From Oscillatoria acuminata PCC 6304 (GTDB taxonomy: Bacteria > Cyanobacteriota > Cyanobacteriia > Cyanobacteriales > Laspinemataceae), in contig NC_019693.1 of assembly GCF_000317105.1 (NCBI RefSeq), forward strand, positions 4,527,227 through 4,591,226: a DNA stretch of 64,000 bases, written 5' to 3'. The notes under the pieces were generated by a model, which saw only the letters and a program-made list of their open reading frames with translations, was not told where the DNA came from and made no database searches. Below, one piece after another: positions 1 to 7,649 of this stretch (positions are counted from its first letter, which is position 1; every line of letters begins with the position of its first letter). The position numbers were made by a program, and so were the translations under genes.

Positions 1-218
1 GTCGAAATCTTGGCTTAGTTTATCGTAGTCCTACCTACTCCTCTCAGAAAAGGAGCGAGAACTTAAAAGATCGTAATATATTGCCCGGTCCTTTTACTAG
101 AGGGGTAGGGTGGCGATCGGGCTTAACTCTTTTGTAGCAAGCCTCTGTTCATCGTTTTGTAACAAATCTTTATGAATTCCCCAAGACCTATCTGGAAGGG
201 CAAGCAATCAAGTCCCCC
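1..218. other. left-edge intergenic sequence, no gene seen
   Basis: No credible reading frame or RNA gene is visible here. The stretch runs into the inverted-repeat element that starts at about 219. No partial gene enters from the left edge as far as can be seen. Confidence 0.5.
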
Positions 219-448
219 GTTCGTAGTACCCCCTTCAGGGGTAGCCCTGCCAAGGTACAATCTCACGAGTTTTTGTTCTTTCTTCGACCCTATAGGGTTG
301 ACACCGTAGCTCTGAATGGGTGGCCAATTTTATGATGAAAATCGGTGGTTCTCGTAGGGGCGCAATGCGCAGGCCCTACCTAGGGCCTGCGCATTGCGCC
401 CCTACTACACCTTGATAGGATTACCCCTGAAGGCGTTACTACGAACGA
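219..448. repeat. MITE-like element with about 38-bp terminal inverted repeats and a 52-bp core palindrome
   Basis: The ends (219-256 and 411-448) are inverted copies matching at about 32 of 38 positions and begin CGTTCGTAGTA. In the middle lies a near-perfect palindrome (354-405; two 25-bp arms around a 2-nt centre) starting GTAGGGGCGCAATGC. The same core palindrome occurs at 5939-5990, 24707-24755, 28680-28728 and 60974-61022 in other surroundings. No coding capacity is seen, so a non-autonomous mobile element is inferred. Confidence 0.75.
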
Positions 449-457
449 AGACAAGTT

Positions 458-1363
458 TTAGAGTCCCAATTTTTCTAAGACCGATCGCGTAGAGACTACA
501 TGACGATCTAACCCCAGTGCTTTGGGGGGGATGCCTAAAGCTAAGGCGACTAATTGGGGGAGATGGAGGACCGGGAGATCTAACTTGTGACCCATGAATT
601 TAGCTACCTCTGGTTGGCGGGAGTCCAAATTAAGGTGACACAGAGGACAAGGAGTCACTAAACAATCAGCACCAGCAGCGATCGCCTCGTCTAGGTGGTT
701 CCCCGCCATTTGAAACGCTTGGTCTGTGGCATAGCTGGAGAGGGGCCAGCCACAGCATTGGGTGCGTCCCGGATAATAGACGGGAGTGGCCCCTACGGTC
801 CGAAATACATTCTCCATCGATTCCGGTTGGTAGGGGTCGTCATAAGGGATTGTTTTTTGAGCACGCAGCAAATAGCAACCATAGAATGCTGCACATTTGA
901 GTCCACTCAGCTTGCGGGTGACTCGTTTTTGGAGTTCATCGAGTCCATAGTCTGTGACTAAGGCCCATAATAGATGTTTGACTTCCGTGGTGCCTTGGTA
1001 GGGAGAACAATTTTGTTTTTGGAGTAACCCATTAATTTGGTTGAGATAGGCGGGGTCGGAGGTTTGGAAATCCTTGAGACGCTCATCCACATGACCGATG
1101 ACCCCTTGACAAGTGCTGCAATGGGTGAGTAAGGGGAGGTTGAGTTGTTCGGCGAGGGCAATATTGCGGGCATTGACCGTATCTTCGAGGAGGCGGGAAT
1201 CTTCTTTGAAGGTACCAGAACCGCAGCAGGAGGCTTTTTTGAGTTCCAGCAGTTCGATGCCGAGGGCTTTGGTTAAAGCGGCAGTGGATTGATAGAGTTC
1301 GCCGCAAGCGCCTTGAGCAACACAGCCGGGAAAGTAAGCGTATTTGAGGGTAAGCGATGGCAT
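458..1363 (-). CDS. HdrB-like protein with two cysteine-rich CCG domains
   Basis: This 301-residue protein belongs to the family annotated as CoB-CoM heterodisulfide reductase subunit B. It carries two cysteine-rich modules. The first begins with YFPGC and contains CCGSGTF and HCSTCQG; the second contains FYGCYLL, CCGWP and TPCPLCHLN. In the family these cysteines bind noncubane iron-sulfur clusters that handle disulfide or thiol redox chemistry. Cyanobacteria make no coenzyme M or B, so the substrate here is unknown. The ATG at 1363 is chosen because it places YFPGC ten residues from the N-terminus; a longer frame would add 33 low-complexity residues. No HdrA or HdrC partner is adjacent. The gene stands alone, upstream of and divergent from acpP. 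Confidence 0.85.
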   Translation of the reverse strand: MPSLTLKYAYFPGCVAQGACGELYQSTAALTKALGIELLELKKASCCGSGTFKEDSRLLEDTVNARNIALAEQLNLPLLTHCSTCQGVIGHVDERLKDFQTSDPAYLNQINGLLQKQNCSPYQGTTEVKHLLWALVTDYGLDELQKRVTRKLSGLKCAAFYGCYLLRAQKTIPYDDPYQPESMENVFRTVGATPVYYPGRTQCCGWPLSSYATDQAFQMAGNHLDEAIAAGADCLVTPCPLCHLNLDSRQPEVAKFMGHKLDLPVLHLPQLVALALGIPPKALGLDRHVVSTRSVLEKLGL

Positions 1364-1779
1364 GGCAGTGGCACAGTTGAGAGGACGTTCGGGGCGATCG
1401 CAGTAAGTTAGGTCAAGGCGATCGCTTCTTCTATTATTATGATGTGGCGTGGGGCGCTGCACAGTCCTTTCTTAATAGCAGCTTAATTTTAGATTGGTCC
1501 TTGGTCATTAGTCATTGGACGAGTGACAAAGGACAAAGGACAAATGACCAAGGACCAAGGACAAATGACAAATAACAAATGACATCAGAAATCCCGTGTG
1601 GGTGATGCATCTTTCAGATAAGATGGGAAAACGGCATTGAGCCAGTCATCGGGCAGTAGGAGTTTTAGAAACGACTAAGGGCCAGACCGACCAAACCGGG
1701 CAGGGACAATCGCACGTTAGAACGGCCCCACCCAAGCCCAAATTTGTTATGATTTGCTGCATTCAAAGAGGATATCCCC
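1364..1779. other. divergent intergenic region upstream of acpP
   Basis: About 416 bp without a gene lie between the HdrB-like gene and acpP. It contains the heptamer repeat tract at 1497-1583. A TATGAT at 1749-1754, about 25 nt before the acpP ATG, is a possible -10 box, but no good -35 box lies 17 nt upstream of it. Confidence 0.4.
1497..1583. repeat. short tandem heptamer-type repeats (STRR-like)
   Basis: Degenerate tandem units of about 7 bp (GGTCATT, GGACAAA, TGACAAA and similar) run across about 85 bp in both orientations, so the tract can fold on itself. Such heptamer arrays are well known in filamentous cyanobacteria. A related tract lies at 60790-60823 over the cimA start. Confidence 0.7.
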
Positions 1780-2031
1780 ATGAGTCAAGAAGATATTTTT
1801 TCCCAAGTCAAGAAAATCGTCACCGATCAACTGGAAGTTGAAGGGGATAAAGTCACCCCTTCCGCCAGCTTTGCCGAAGATCTCGGCGCTGATTCCCTGG
1901 ATACAGTGGAACTGGTGATGGCATTAGAAGAAGCGTTTGATATTGAAATTCCTGACGAAGCAGCAGAAAAAATCACCACCGTCCAAGAGGCAGTGAACTA
2001 CATCGAGAGCCAAGTTGCAGCAAAAGCATAA
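1780..2031 (+). CDS. acpP: acyl carrier protein
   Basis: At 83 residues this has the normal length for ACP. The phosphopantetheine attachment motif [10 protein letters not shown] is present, with the modified serine at residue 39, followed by the conserved [11 protein letters not shown] acidic helix. The protein carries growing acyl chains for type II fatty acid synthesis in the cytosol. The ATG has a reasonable ribosome binding site (AAGAGGA, about 8 nt upstream). The next gene, fabF, starts 60 nt after the stop on the same strand. This acpP-fabF order is the usual one in bacteria, and the two are probably cotranscribed. Confidence 0.97.
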   Translation: MSQEDIFSQVKKIVTDQLEVEGDKVTPSASFAEDLGADSLDTVELVMALEEAFDIEIPDEAAEKITTVQEAVNYIESQVAAKA

Positions 2032-2091
2032 AGCCGACTGCTTTCACCTGGATTCTGCGTGTTTGGTGTGGCAGCAAGAGATACAGCAATC

Positions 2092-3342
2092 ATGACCAGC
2101 TTAGAACGAAAACGAGTTGTTGTTACGGGTCTCGGTGCAGTTACGCCGATCGGCAATACCTTACAGGACTATTGGGAAGGGTTGTTGAGCGGACGTAATG
2201 GCATTGGTCCCATTACCCTATTCGATCCGTCGAGTCATTCCTGCCGGATTGCCGGTGAAGTGAAAGGATTTGACCCCCATGACTACTTGGAAAAAAAAGA
2301 AGCCAAGCGCATGGATCGATTTGCTCAGTTTGCGATCGCCGCGAGTAAGCAAGCGATCGCCGACGCGAGTTTCGAGATTAATGACCTGAGCGCCGAGCAG
2401 GTGGGTATTGTCATCGGCAATGGCATCGGTGGCATGAAGGTAATGGAAGATCAACAAACGATCTACCTTAATCGCGGACCGGACCGATGCAGTCCATTCA
2501 TGGTCCCCATGATGATCGCCAACATGGCGGCAGGGCTGACGGCTATTCATACCGGAGCCAAGGGACCGAATTCTTGTGTTGTAACGGCTTGTGCAGCGGG
2601 TTCCAATGCCGTGGGAGATGCCTTTCGCCTCATCCAAGGCGGATACGCTCAAGCGATGCTTTGTGGCGGAACTGAAGCGGCAGTGACACCGCTATCGGTG
2701 GCCGGTTTTGCCGCAGCGCGGGCGGTTTCCACCCGGAATGATGATCCGCTTCATGCCTGCCGTCCTTTCGATCGCGATCGCGATGGATTTGTGATGGGCG
2801 AAGGAGCGGGCATTTTACTGCTCGAAGAACTGGAACACGCTCTGGCAAGAGGGGCCAAAATCTATGCCGAAATGGTAGGCTATGCCATGACCTGTGATGC
2901 CTATCATATGACCTCCCCGGTCCCCGGTGGTGAAGGGGCCACCCGAGCCATGTTACTCGCCCTGAAAGATGCCGGACTCTCACCGGAACAGGTGAGCTAC
3001 ATCAATGCCCACGGCACCAGCACTGCTGCCAATGATAAGACCGAAACCAACGCGATTAAAAACGCTTTGGGAGACCATGCTTACAAGATAGCAGTCAGCT
3101 CTACAAAGTCAATGACCGGGCATTTGTTAGGGGGTTCCGGTGGCATTGAAGCAGTAGCAACGGTCATGGCAGTTGCCCATGATAAAGTACCACCGACGAT
3201 TAACCTAGAAAATCCAGATCCGGAATGTGATTTGGATTATGTGCCGCATCACAGCCGGGACTGTCCGGTGAATGTCGCACTCTCCAATTCCTTTGGGTTT
3301 GGGGGACATAACGTCACCCTAGCCTTTGCCAAATACCAGTAA
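2092..3342 (+). CDS. fabF: 3-oxoacyl-[acyl-carrier-protein] synthase II
   Basis: This 416-residue beta-ketoacyl-ACP synthase condenses malonyl-ACP with acyl-ACP in fatty acid elongation. The Cys-His-His triad of the thiolase fold is visible: Cys167 in VVTACAAGSN, His307 in INAHGTST and His344 in STKSMTGHLLG. The ATG at 2092 (MTSLERKRVVVTG) is preferred to an in-frame GTG at 2059, because family members begin a few residues before the RVVVTG strand. It follows acpP by 60 nt in an apparent operon. KASII rather than KASI is inferred from the FabF-type motifs and the acpP linkage. Confidence 0.96.
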   Translation: MTSLERKRVVVTGLGAVTPIGNTLQDYWEGLLSGRNGIGPITLFDPSSHSCRIAGEVKGFDPHDYLEKKEAKRMDRFAQFAIAASKQAIADASFEINDLSAEQVGIVIGNGIGGMKVMEDQQTIYLNRGPDRCSPFMVPMMIANMAAGLTAIHTGAKGPNSCVVTACAAGSNAVGDAFRLIQGGYAQAMLCGGTEAAVTPLSVAGFAAARAVSTRNDDPLHACRPFDRDRDGFVMGEGAGILLLEELEHALARGAKIYAEMVGYAMTCDAYHMTSPVPGGEGATRAMLLALKDAGLSPEQVSYINAHGTSTAANDKTETNAIKNALGDHAYKIAVSSTKSMTGHLLGGSGGIEAVATVMAVAHDKVPPTINLENPDPECDLDYVPHHSRDCPVNVALSNSFGFGGHNVTLAFAKYQ

Positions 3343-3596
3343 AGGGTTTAAGGTGACAAGGTTGCCGGATGAAGTTTGTTTTTGAGTTTCACCTGAACGG
3401 TTAAGCCCACAGATAGCGGGTTTCATTCTATAAATTAACGCCTTGTCACTTTACCCTTGCCCATCGATCCGGGTAATGGGATCATGGGATTTGTTTGAGG
3501 CGATCGCGAGGGGTTGACTTTCGCTCATCACCCCAAATCGCCCTGCATTACCAGACCAACCTTAGACAAACGACCCTCATTTACACAAAAGAAACT

Positions 3597-5627
3597 ATGG
3601 CCGTATCTGCTCCAACCAAACAATCTCTCGAAGAACTCTGCATTAACAGCATCCGCTTCCTGGCGATCGATGCTGTCGAAAAAGCCAACTCCGGTCACCC
3701 CGGTTTACCAATGGGTGCAGCGCCAATGGCGTTCGTCCTTTGGGATAAATTCATGCGGTTCAACCCCAAAAACCCCAAGTGGTTCAACCGCGATCGCTTC
3801 GTCCTCTCTGCTGGACATGGCTGTATGCTTCAGTATGCCCTCCTGTATCTCACCGGCTACAGAGGCTTAGAGTTAGAGGACCTCAAGCAATTCCGTCAGT
3901 GGGAATCCAAAACCCCGGGTCACCCCGAAAACTTCCAAACCGAAGGGGTCGAAGTCACCACCGGACCCCTCGGCCAAGGAATTGCCAATGCTGTCGGTTT
4001 GGCTGTGGCTGAAGCCCACCTCGCCGCCAAATTTAACAAACCCGACCTCAAAATTGTTGACCATTACACCTACGTTATCCTTGGTGATGGCTGCAACATG
4101 GAAGGGATTTCCGGGGAAGCCTGCTCTTTAGCCGGTCACTGGGGACTCGGTAAACTGATCGCCTTCTACGACGACAACCACATCTCCATTGATGGTTCCA
4201 CCGACATCTCCTTTACCGAAGATGTCAGCAAGCGCTTTGAATCCTACAATTGGCACGTCCTCCACGTCGAAAATGGTAATACCGACCTGGATGCCATTGC
4301 CAAGGCGATCGAAGAAGCCAAAAAAGTCACCGACAAGCCCACCTTAATCAAAGTCACCACCACCATCGGCTTCGGTTCTCCCAACAAAGCCAACAGCCAT
4401 GATGTCCACGGTGCAGCCCTCGGTGCTTCCGAAGTCCAAGCGACTCGCGACCACCTCGGCTGGAACTATGGCCCGTTTGAAGTGCCGGAAGATGCCCTGG
4501 GTCACTTCCGCAAAGCCGTCGATCGCGGTGCCAAATATGAAGAAGAATGGAACAGCCTCTGGACTCGCTACACAGCCGAGTATTCTGAAGAAGCTGCCGT
4601 TTTAGAACGGATGATGAGTGGCAAACTCCCCGATGGTTGGGACAAAGCCCTCCCCACCTTCAAACCCGGTGAGAAAGCGGATGCGACTCGGAACCAATCC
4701 GGTGCTTGCTTGAATGCGATCGCTGGCGTCCTCCCCGACCTAATCGGCGGTTCCGCTGACTTAGCCCCCTCCAACAAAACCTTACTGAAATCGTCCAAAG
4801 ATTTTCAAAAAGGTGCCTACGAAAACCGTAACGTCCGCTTCGGCGTCCGCGAACATGGCATGGGCGCAATTTGCAACGGGATCGCCCTGCATGGTTCCGG
4901 TTTAATCTCCTACGGTGCCACCTTCTTGGTGTTTACCGACTATATGCGCGGTGCCATTCGTCTGTCCGCCCTCTCTCAAGCTGGGGTAATCTGGGTCATG
5001 ACCCACGACTCCATTGCCTTGGGTGAAGATGGTCCGACTCACCAACCCATCGAGCATATCCCCTCTCTGCGCGCCATTCCTGACCTGATCGTGCTGCGTC
5101 CGGCAGATGGCAACGAAACCTCCGGTGCCTACAAAGTCGCCGTAGAAAAAGCCAAAGGCATTGGTGCAGATCATCCCTATCCCTCCCTGTTGGCCCTGTC
5201 TCGCCAAAACCTGCCGAACCTGGAAGGAACCTCCATCGAAGGGGTTGCTAAAGGCGGTTACACTATCTCCGACAGCGAAGGCACTCCCGACATCATCTTG
5301 ATTGGTACCGGCGGCGAACTCTACCTCTGCGCCGAAGCGGCTGAAAAGCTCCGTGGACAAGGGAAGAAAGTCCGTGTCGTCTCCATGCCTAGCTGCGAAC
5401 TGTTCGACGAACAAGACGAAGCCTATCGCGAATCCGTGCTTCCTAAAGCTGTCAAGAAACGCCTGGTGGTAGAAGCCGGTTCCAGCTATGGCTGGCATCG
5501 TTACTTCGGTGACCAAGGTTCCTCGATCAGCGTCGATCGCTTCGGTGCTTCCTCTCCCGGTGAGGTCGCTTTGGAACGGTTTGGATATACAGCCGATAAT
5601 ATTGCTGCTAAAGCAGCGGCGCTTTAA
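3597..5627 (+). CDS. tkt: transketolase
   Basis: The 676-residue thiamine-diphosphate enzyme transfers two-carbon ketol units in the Calvin-Benson and pentose phosphate pathways. The N-terminal [11 protein letters not shown] motif, the ThDP-binding GDG at residues 163-165 with the following NMEG, and the pyrimidine-domain stretch with [10 protein letters not shown] are all present. The C-terminal transketolase domain ends with the usual [16 protein letters not shown]. The ATG at 3597 is chosen because it sits just before the conserved core; an upstream in-frame start would add 34 atypical residues. The gene is monocistronic and is followed by a clear intrinsic terminator at about 5686. Codon use is strongly biased, as expected for a highly expressed gene. 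Confidence 0.97.
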   Translation: MAVSAPTKQSLEELCINSIRFLAIDAVEKANSGHPGLPMGAAPMAFVLWDKFMRFNPKNPKWFNRDRFVLSAGHGCMLQYALLYLTGYRGLELEDLKQFRQWESKTPGHPENFQTEGVEVTTGPLGQGIANAVGLAVAEAHLAAKFNKPDLKIVDHYTYVILGDGCNMEGISGEACSLAGHWGLGKLIAFYDDNHISIDGSTDISFTEDVSKRFESYNWHVLHVENGNTDLDAIAKAIEEAKKVTDKPTLIKVTTTIGFGSPNKANSHDVHGAALGASEVQATRDHLGWNYGPFEVPEDALGHFRKAVDRGAKYEEEWNSLWTRYTAEYSEEAAVLERMMSGKLPDGWDKALPTFKPGEKADATRNQSGACLNAIAGVLPDLIGGSADLAPSNKTLLKSSKDFQKGAYENRNVRFGVREHGMGAICNGIALHGSGLISYGATFLVFTDYMRGAIRLSALSQAGVIWVMTHDSIALGEDGPTHQPIEHIPSLRAIPDLIVLRPADGNETSGAYKVAVEKAKGIGADHPYPSLLALSRQNLPNLEGTSIEGVAKGGYTISDSEGTPDIILIGTGGELYLCAEAAEKLRGQGKKVRVVSMPSCELFDEQDEAYRESVLPKAVKKRLVVEAGSSYGWHRYFGDQGSSISVDRFGASSPGEVALERFGYTADNIAAKAAAL

Positions 5628-5685
5628 GTATTTTATACAAGAAGCGTAGGGGATTGTTTCTGGCAATAACCCCCTAATCCTATAC

Positions 5686-5718
5686 AAAAAGGCTCTCTAA
5701 AATTAGAGAGCCTTTTTG
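5686..5718 (+). terminator. intrinsic terminator after transketolase
   Basis: A hairpin GGCTCTCTAA / TTAGAGAGCC with a one-nt loop is followed by TTTTTG. It lies about 60 nt after the tkt stop codon. Confidence 0.85.
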
Positions 5719-5766
5719 TTGATTATGTCTTTCCCCACCCCAATTCTGGCTCAAGAATGTTCTTCT

Positions 5767-5885
5767 AATACCAAATCCAATTGTCAAAAGTCGGTTTTCT
5801 CTTCAGCCCGCGCAGGCGGGCTTCGTCTGTGTAGCCCCTGGACGCTGCGGGTTTTTGCAGACCTGTGACAACCGGATTCTGTATA
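5767..5885. repeat. MITE-like element, family B (copy 1)
   Basis: About 118 bp with imperfect terminal inverted repeats. The left end reads TACCAAATCCAATTGTCAAA and the right end, reversed, TACAGAATCCGGTTGTCACA. An internal hairpin AGCCCGC GCAG GCGGGCT and the string TTCGTCTGT follow. Related copies are at 6063-6183 and 50241-50366, with fragments at 15643-15716 and 50386-50440. Confidence 0.75.
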
Positions 5886-6062
5886 AGGGGATTGCAAAAT
5901 ATAAATCCTCCAAACGTTCAACTGTAAGGAAGGTCTGTGTAGGGGCGCAATGCGCAGGCCCTCCGGAGGGCCTGCGCATTGCGCCCCTACATTGACGGGG
6001 GTACTCCATTGATCACTCATTACGAACGAACGTTTTGGAGATTTTATTTTTTGGAGTTCCCT
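5886..6062. repeat. MITE-like element, family A (reverse copy) with a perfect 52-bp palindrome
   Basis: The ends are imperfect inverted repeats of about 33 bp (GGGGATTGCAAAATATAAAT and its counterpart AGGGAACTCCAAAAAATAAA). The centre (5939-5990) is a perfect palindrome with two 26-bp arms. The same element, in the other orientation, is at 24640-24809 and 28608-28775. It abuts a family B copy on each side. Confidence 0.78.
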
Positions 6063-6183
6063 AATACCACATCCAATTGTCAAAAGTCGGTTTTCTCTTC
6101 AGCCCGCGCAGGCGGGCTTCGTCTGTATAGCCCCACCCTTGAGGGTGTGGGTTTTTGCAACCCTTTGACAACCAGATTCCTTA
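6063..6183. repeat. MITE-like element, family B (copy 2)
   Basis: A second family B copy in the same orientation as copy 1, with the same left end, the AGCCCGC/GCGGGCT hairpin and a right end reading TTGACAACCAGATTCC. It directly follows the family A element. Confidence 0.75.
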
Positions 6184-6323
6184 TCAGTCCTGGGTCAGTT
6201 ACAATCTAAGATTGAAAGTGGAGCAGTCCCTTTCACAGACAAAATGCAGTAACATCAGACAAGATGCTACCGCATTGATAACTGGATTAAAACTTAGGCA
6301 AAAATTCCCAGGTTTTTCTAGGT

Positions 6324-6641
6324 TTAGCGATAAGTTGTAGAGGAGCGACCGGCTACTTCTTCCCGATCGCGAGTGGGATCGGCATAATAAGTAGGGGATT
6401 CGTTGCGATTGCGACCGCCTAAACCAGCCAGACCCAGTAAGCCTAACAAGCCAAGTAAGCCCCAAGCTCCCCAATCATTATCATCTTCGATGCCTTGAGT
6501 CCCTTGTTCAGTCTCATAAACCTCTTGGGTGGGAGTTACCGGGGTCGTTTGCGCCGAGGCGGGTAAAGTCGAAGGCGCGAAAGCTAAACCTGCACTGAGA
6601 ACAGTGGCGCTTAAAATTGTGGACAATTTAGAACTCTTCAT
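6324..6641 (-). CDS. small secreted WGxxGxxG-motif protein
   Basis: This 105-residue protein has an N-terminal signal peptide (MKSSKLSTILSATVLSAGLA, cleavage likely after PASAQ). An acidic Thr/Glu-rich stretch follows, then the signature DWGAWGLLGLLGLLGLAGLGG. This matches the WGxxGxxG-CTERM-like class of small exported proteins. The hydrophobic Gly/Leu segment is followed by Arg and could act as a C-terminal membrane anchor or sorting signal. A good ribosome binding site (AAGGAG) precedes the start, but it sits in a perfect small palindrome, AAGGAGACTCCTT, which could sequester it. The function is unknown. No sorting enzyme is adjacent. Confidence 0.8.
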   Translation of the reverse strand: MKSSKLSTILSATVLSAGLAFAPSTLPASAQTTPVTPTQEVYETEQGTQGIEDDNDWGAWGLLGLLGLLGLAGLGGRNRNESPTYYADPTRDREEVAGRSSTTYR

Positions 6642-7474
6642 AAAAAGGAGTCTCCTTAAAACATTGCTTGCTTGTAACCAATCTATCTACAATCACAGGA
6701 AGCCGCATCAATCTTTAGATGTAAACTCAGTTGTAACCTAGTTATTCCTGAAGAAATAGACCCTGAGGAAAATAGAGTATATAGCCTAGGAAAATGCTCT
6801 CAAATTCAAAGTCCGACAAAAAAGCAGCAGCTAGATGTAGGGCCGAATATCGCTACTTAAAATCGGAATTTTACGGTTGATAGCGCCGAATCTTCAAGGG
6901 GGTGGTCGTGCTGGTATTGGAGGAGGAAAAAATTAGTGATCGCCACCGAAGAGGACCTCTTGATTTGGGTGAAATTTATCCAGGGATTTAAACCCCTCAA
7001 GAAAGTCCTGGGGTTCACATCCAATGTCCTTCCCAAATTAAACCCCTCTAGGGTTGATATTAATAAAAAAACGAGAAGCGGATAAAAATTAGCCGGTGAA
7101 AACTGAGAATCCCCCAAGATAAGCTGTAGTCTTCAATAACAGAGGGGGTTCCCATGTCATCAAATATAGACAAAAAAAACCTCAAAGGGTACAAAAGTAT
7201 GCTGGGTAACCAAAAAGCAGTGTTTCTCCCCCCATTGTTGGGGTAGAAAGGGAGGGCATTAATATAAGTAACCGAAATTTTTCCGGGCTATTTGGGAAAA
7301 TCCCAGTCCTCAGATGGGGCAAGCAGACGTAACGGTTGAATCCAGGGGAAATCCCAGCCGATCAAGGAATATAGGCCAGTTAGGAAGCCAATCTCCTCAA
7401 CCCCAACCCGAGTAGCCTACTGGAAAAGAGATCGCCAACGGACCCATTATTTCGACCCGATCGCCACGGCAACC
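6642..7474. other. long non-coding region upstream of sucrose synthase
   Basis: About 830 bp without a convincing gene. A frame at 6857-7117 on the minus strand has no ribosome binding site and no recognisable protein features. The region may carry regulatory sequence for the divergent small secreted protein gene and for sucrose synthase. Confidence 0.4.
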
Positions 7475-7503
7475 GTGACCCCTTGTCCGCGATCGGGTAT
7501 AAT
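7475..7503 (+). promoter_or_regulatory. candidate sigma70-type promoter for sucrose synthase
   Basis: GTGACC at 7475-7480 (4 of 6 to TTGACA) and a consensus TATAAT at 7498-7503 are separated by exactly 17 nt. A HIP1-like GCGATCG lies within the spacer. Transcription from here would give a leader of about 140 nt before the ATG at 7650. Confidence 0.45.
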
Positions 7504-7649
7504 AACCAATCAGTTGATCGTGCTTCATCCACACTATCCCTTGTCGCTCAGGAGATATCTTCCTCTACAGACAGAGGCGATCGAGATAGTTGTGACCTTT
7601 AATTTGAGTGAAAGCACATTCACTTGTCGAACTTAGTAAGGAGTATTGG

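Noticed and set aside
1497-1583. Possible CRISPR fragment
   Set aside because: Units are only about 7 bp, degenerate and inverted. This fits heptamer STRR sequences better.
4902-5687. 261-codon minus-strand frame opposite transketolase
   Set aside because: It lies antisense to a highly conserved gene with strong codon bias. Such long shadows are expected there.
5784-6340. Several overlapping short reading frames
   Set aside because: They run through the B-A-B repeat elements, and their translations follow the palindromes.
6857-7117. 86-codon minus-strand frame
   Set aside because: No site and no recognisable protein pattern, in a region that looks like a regulatory leader.
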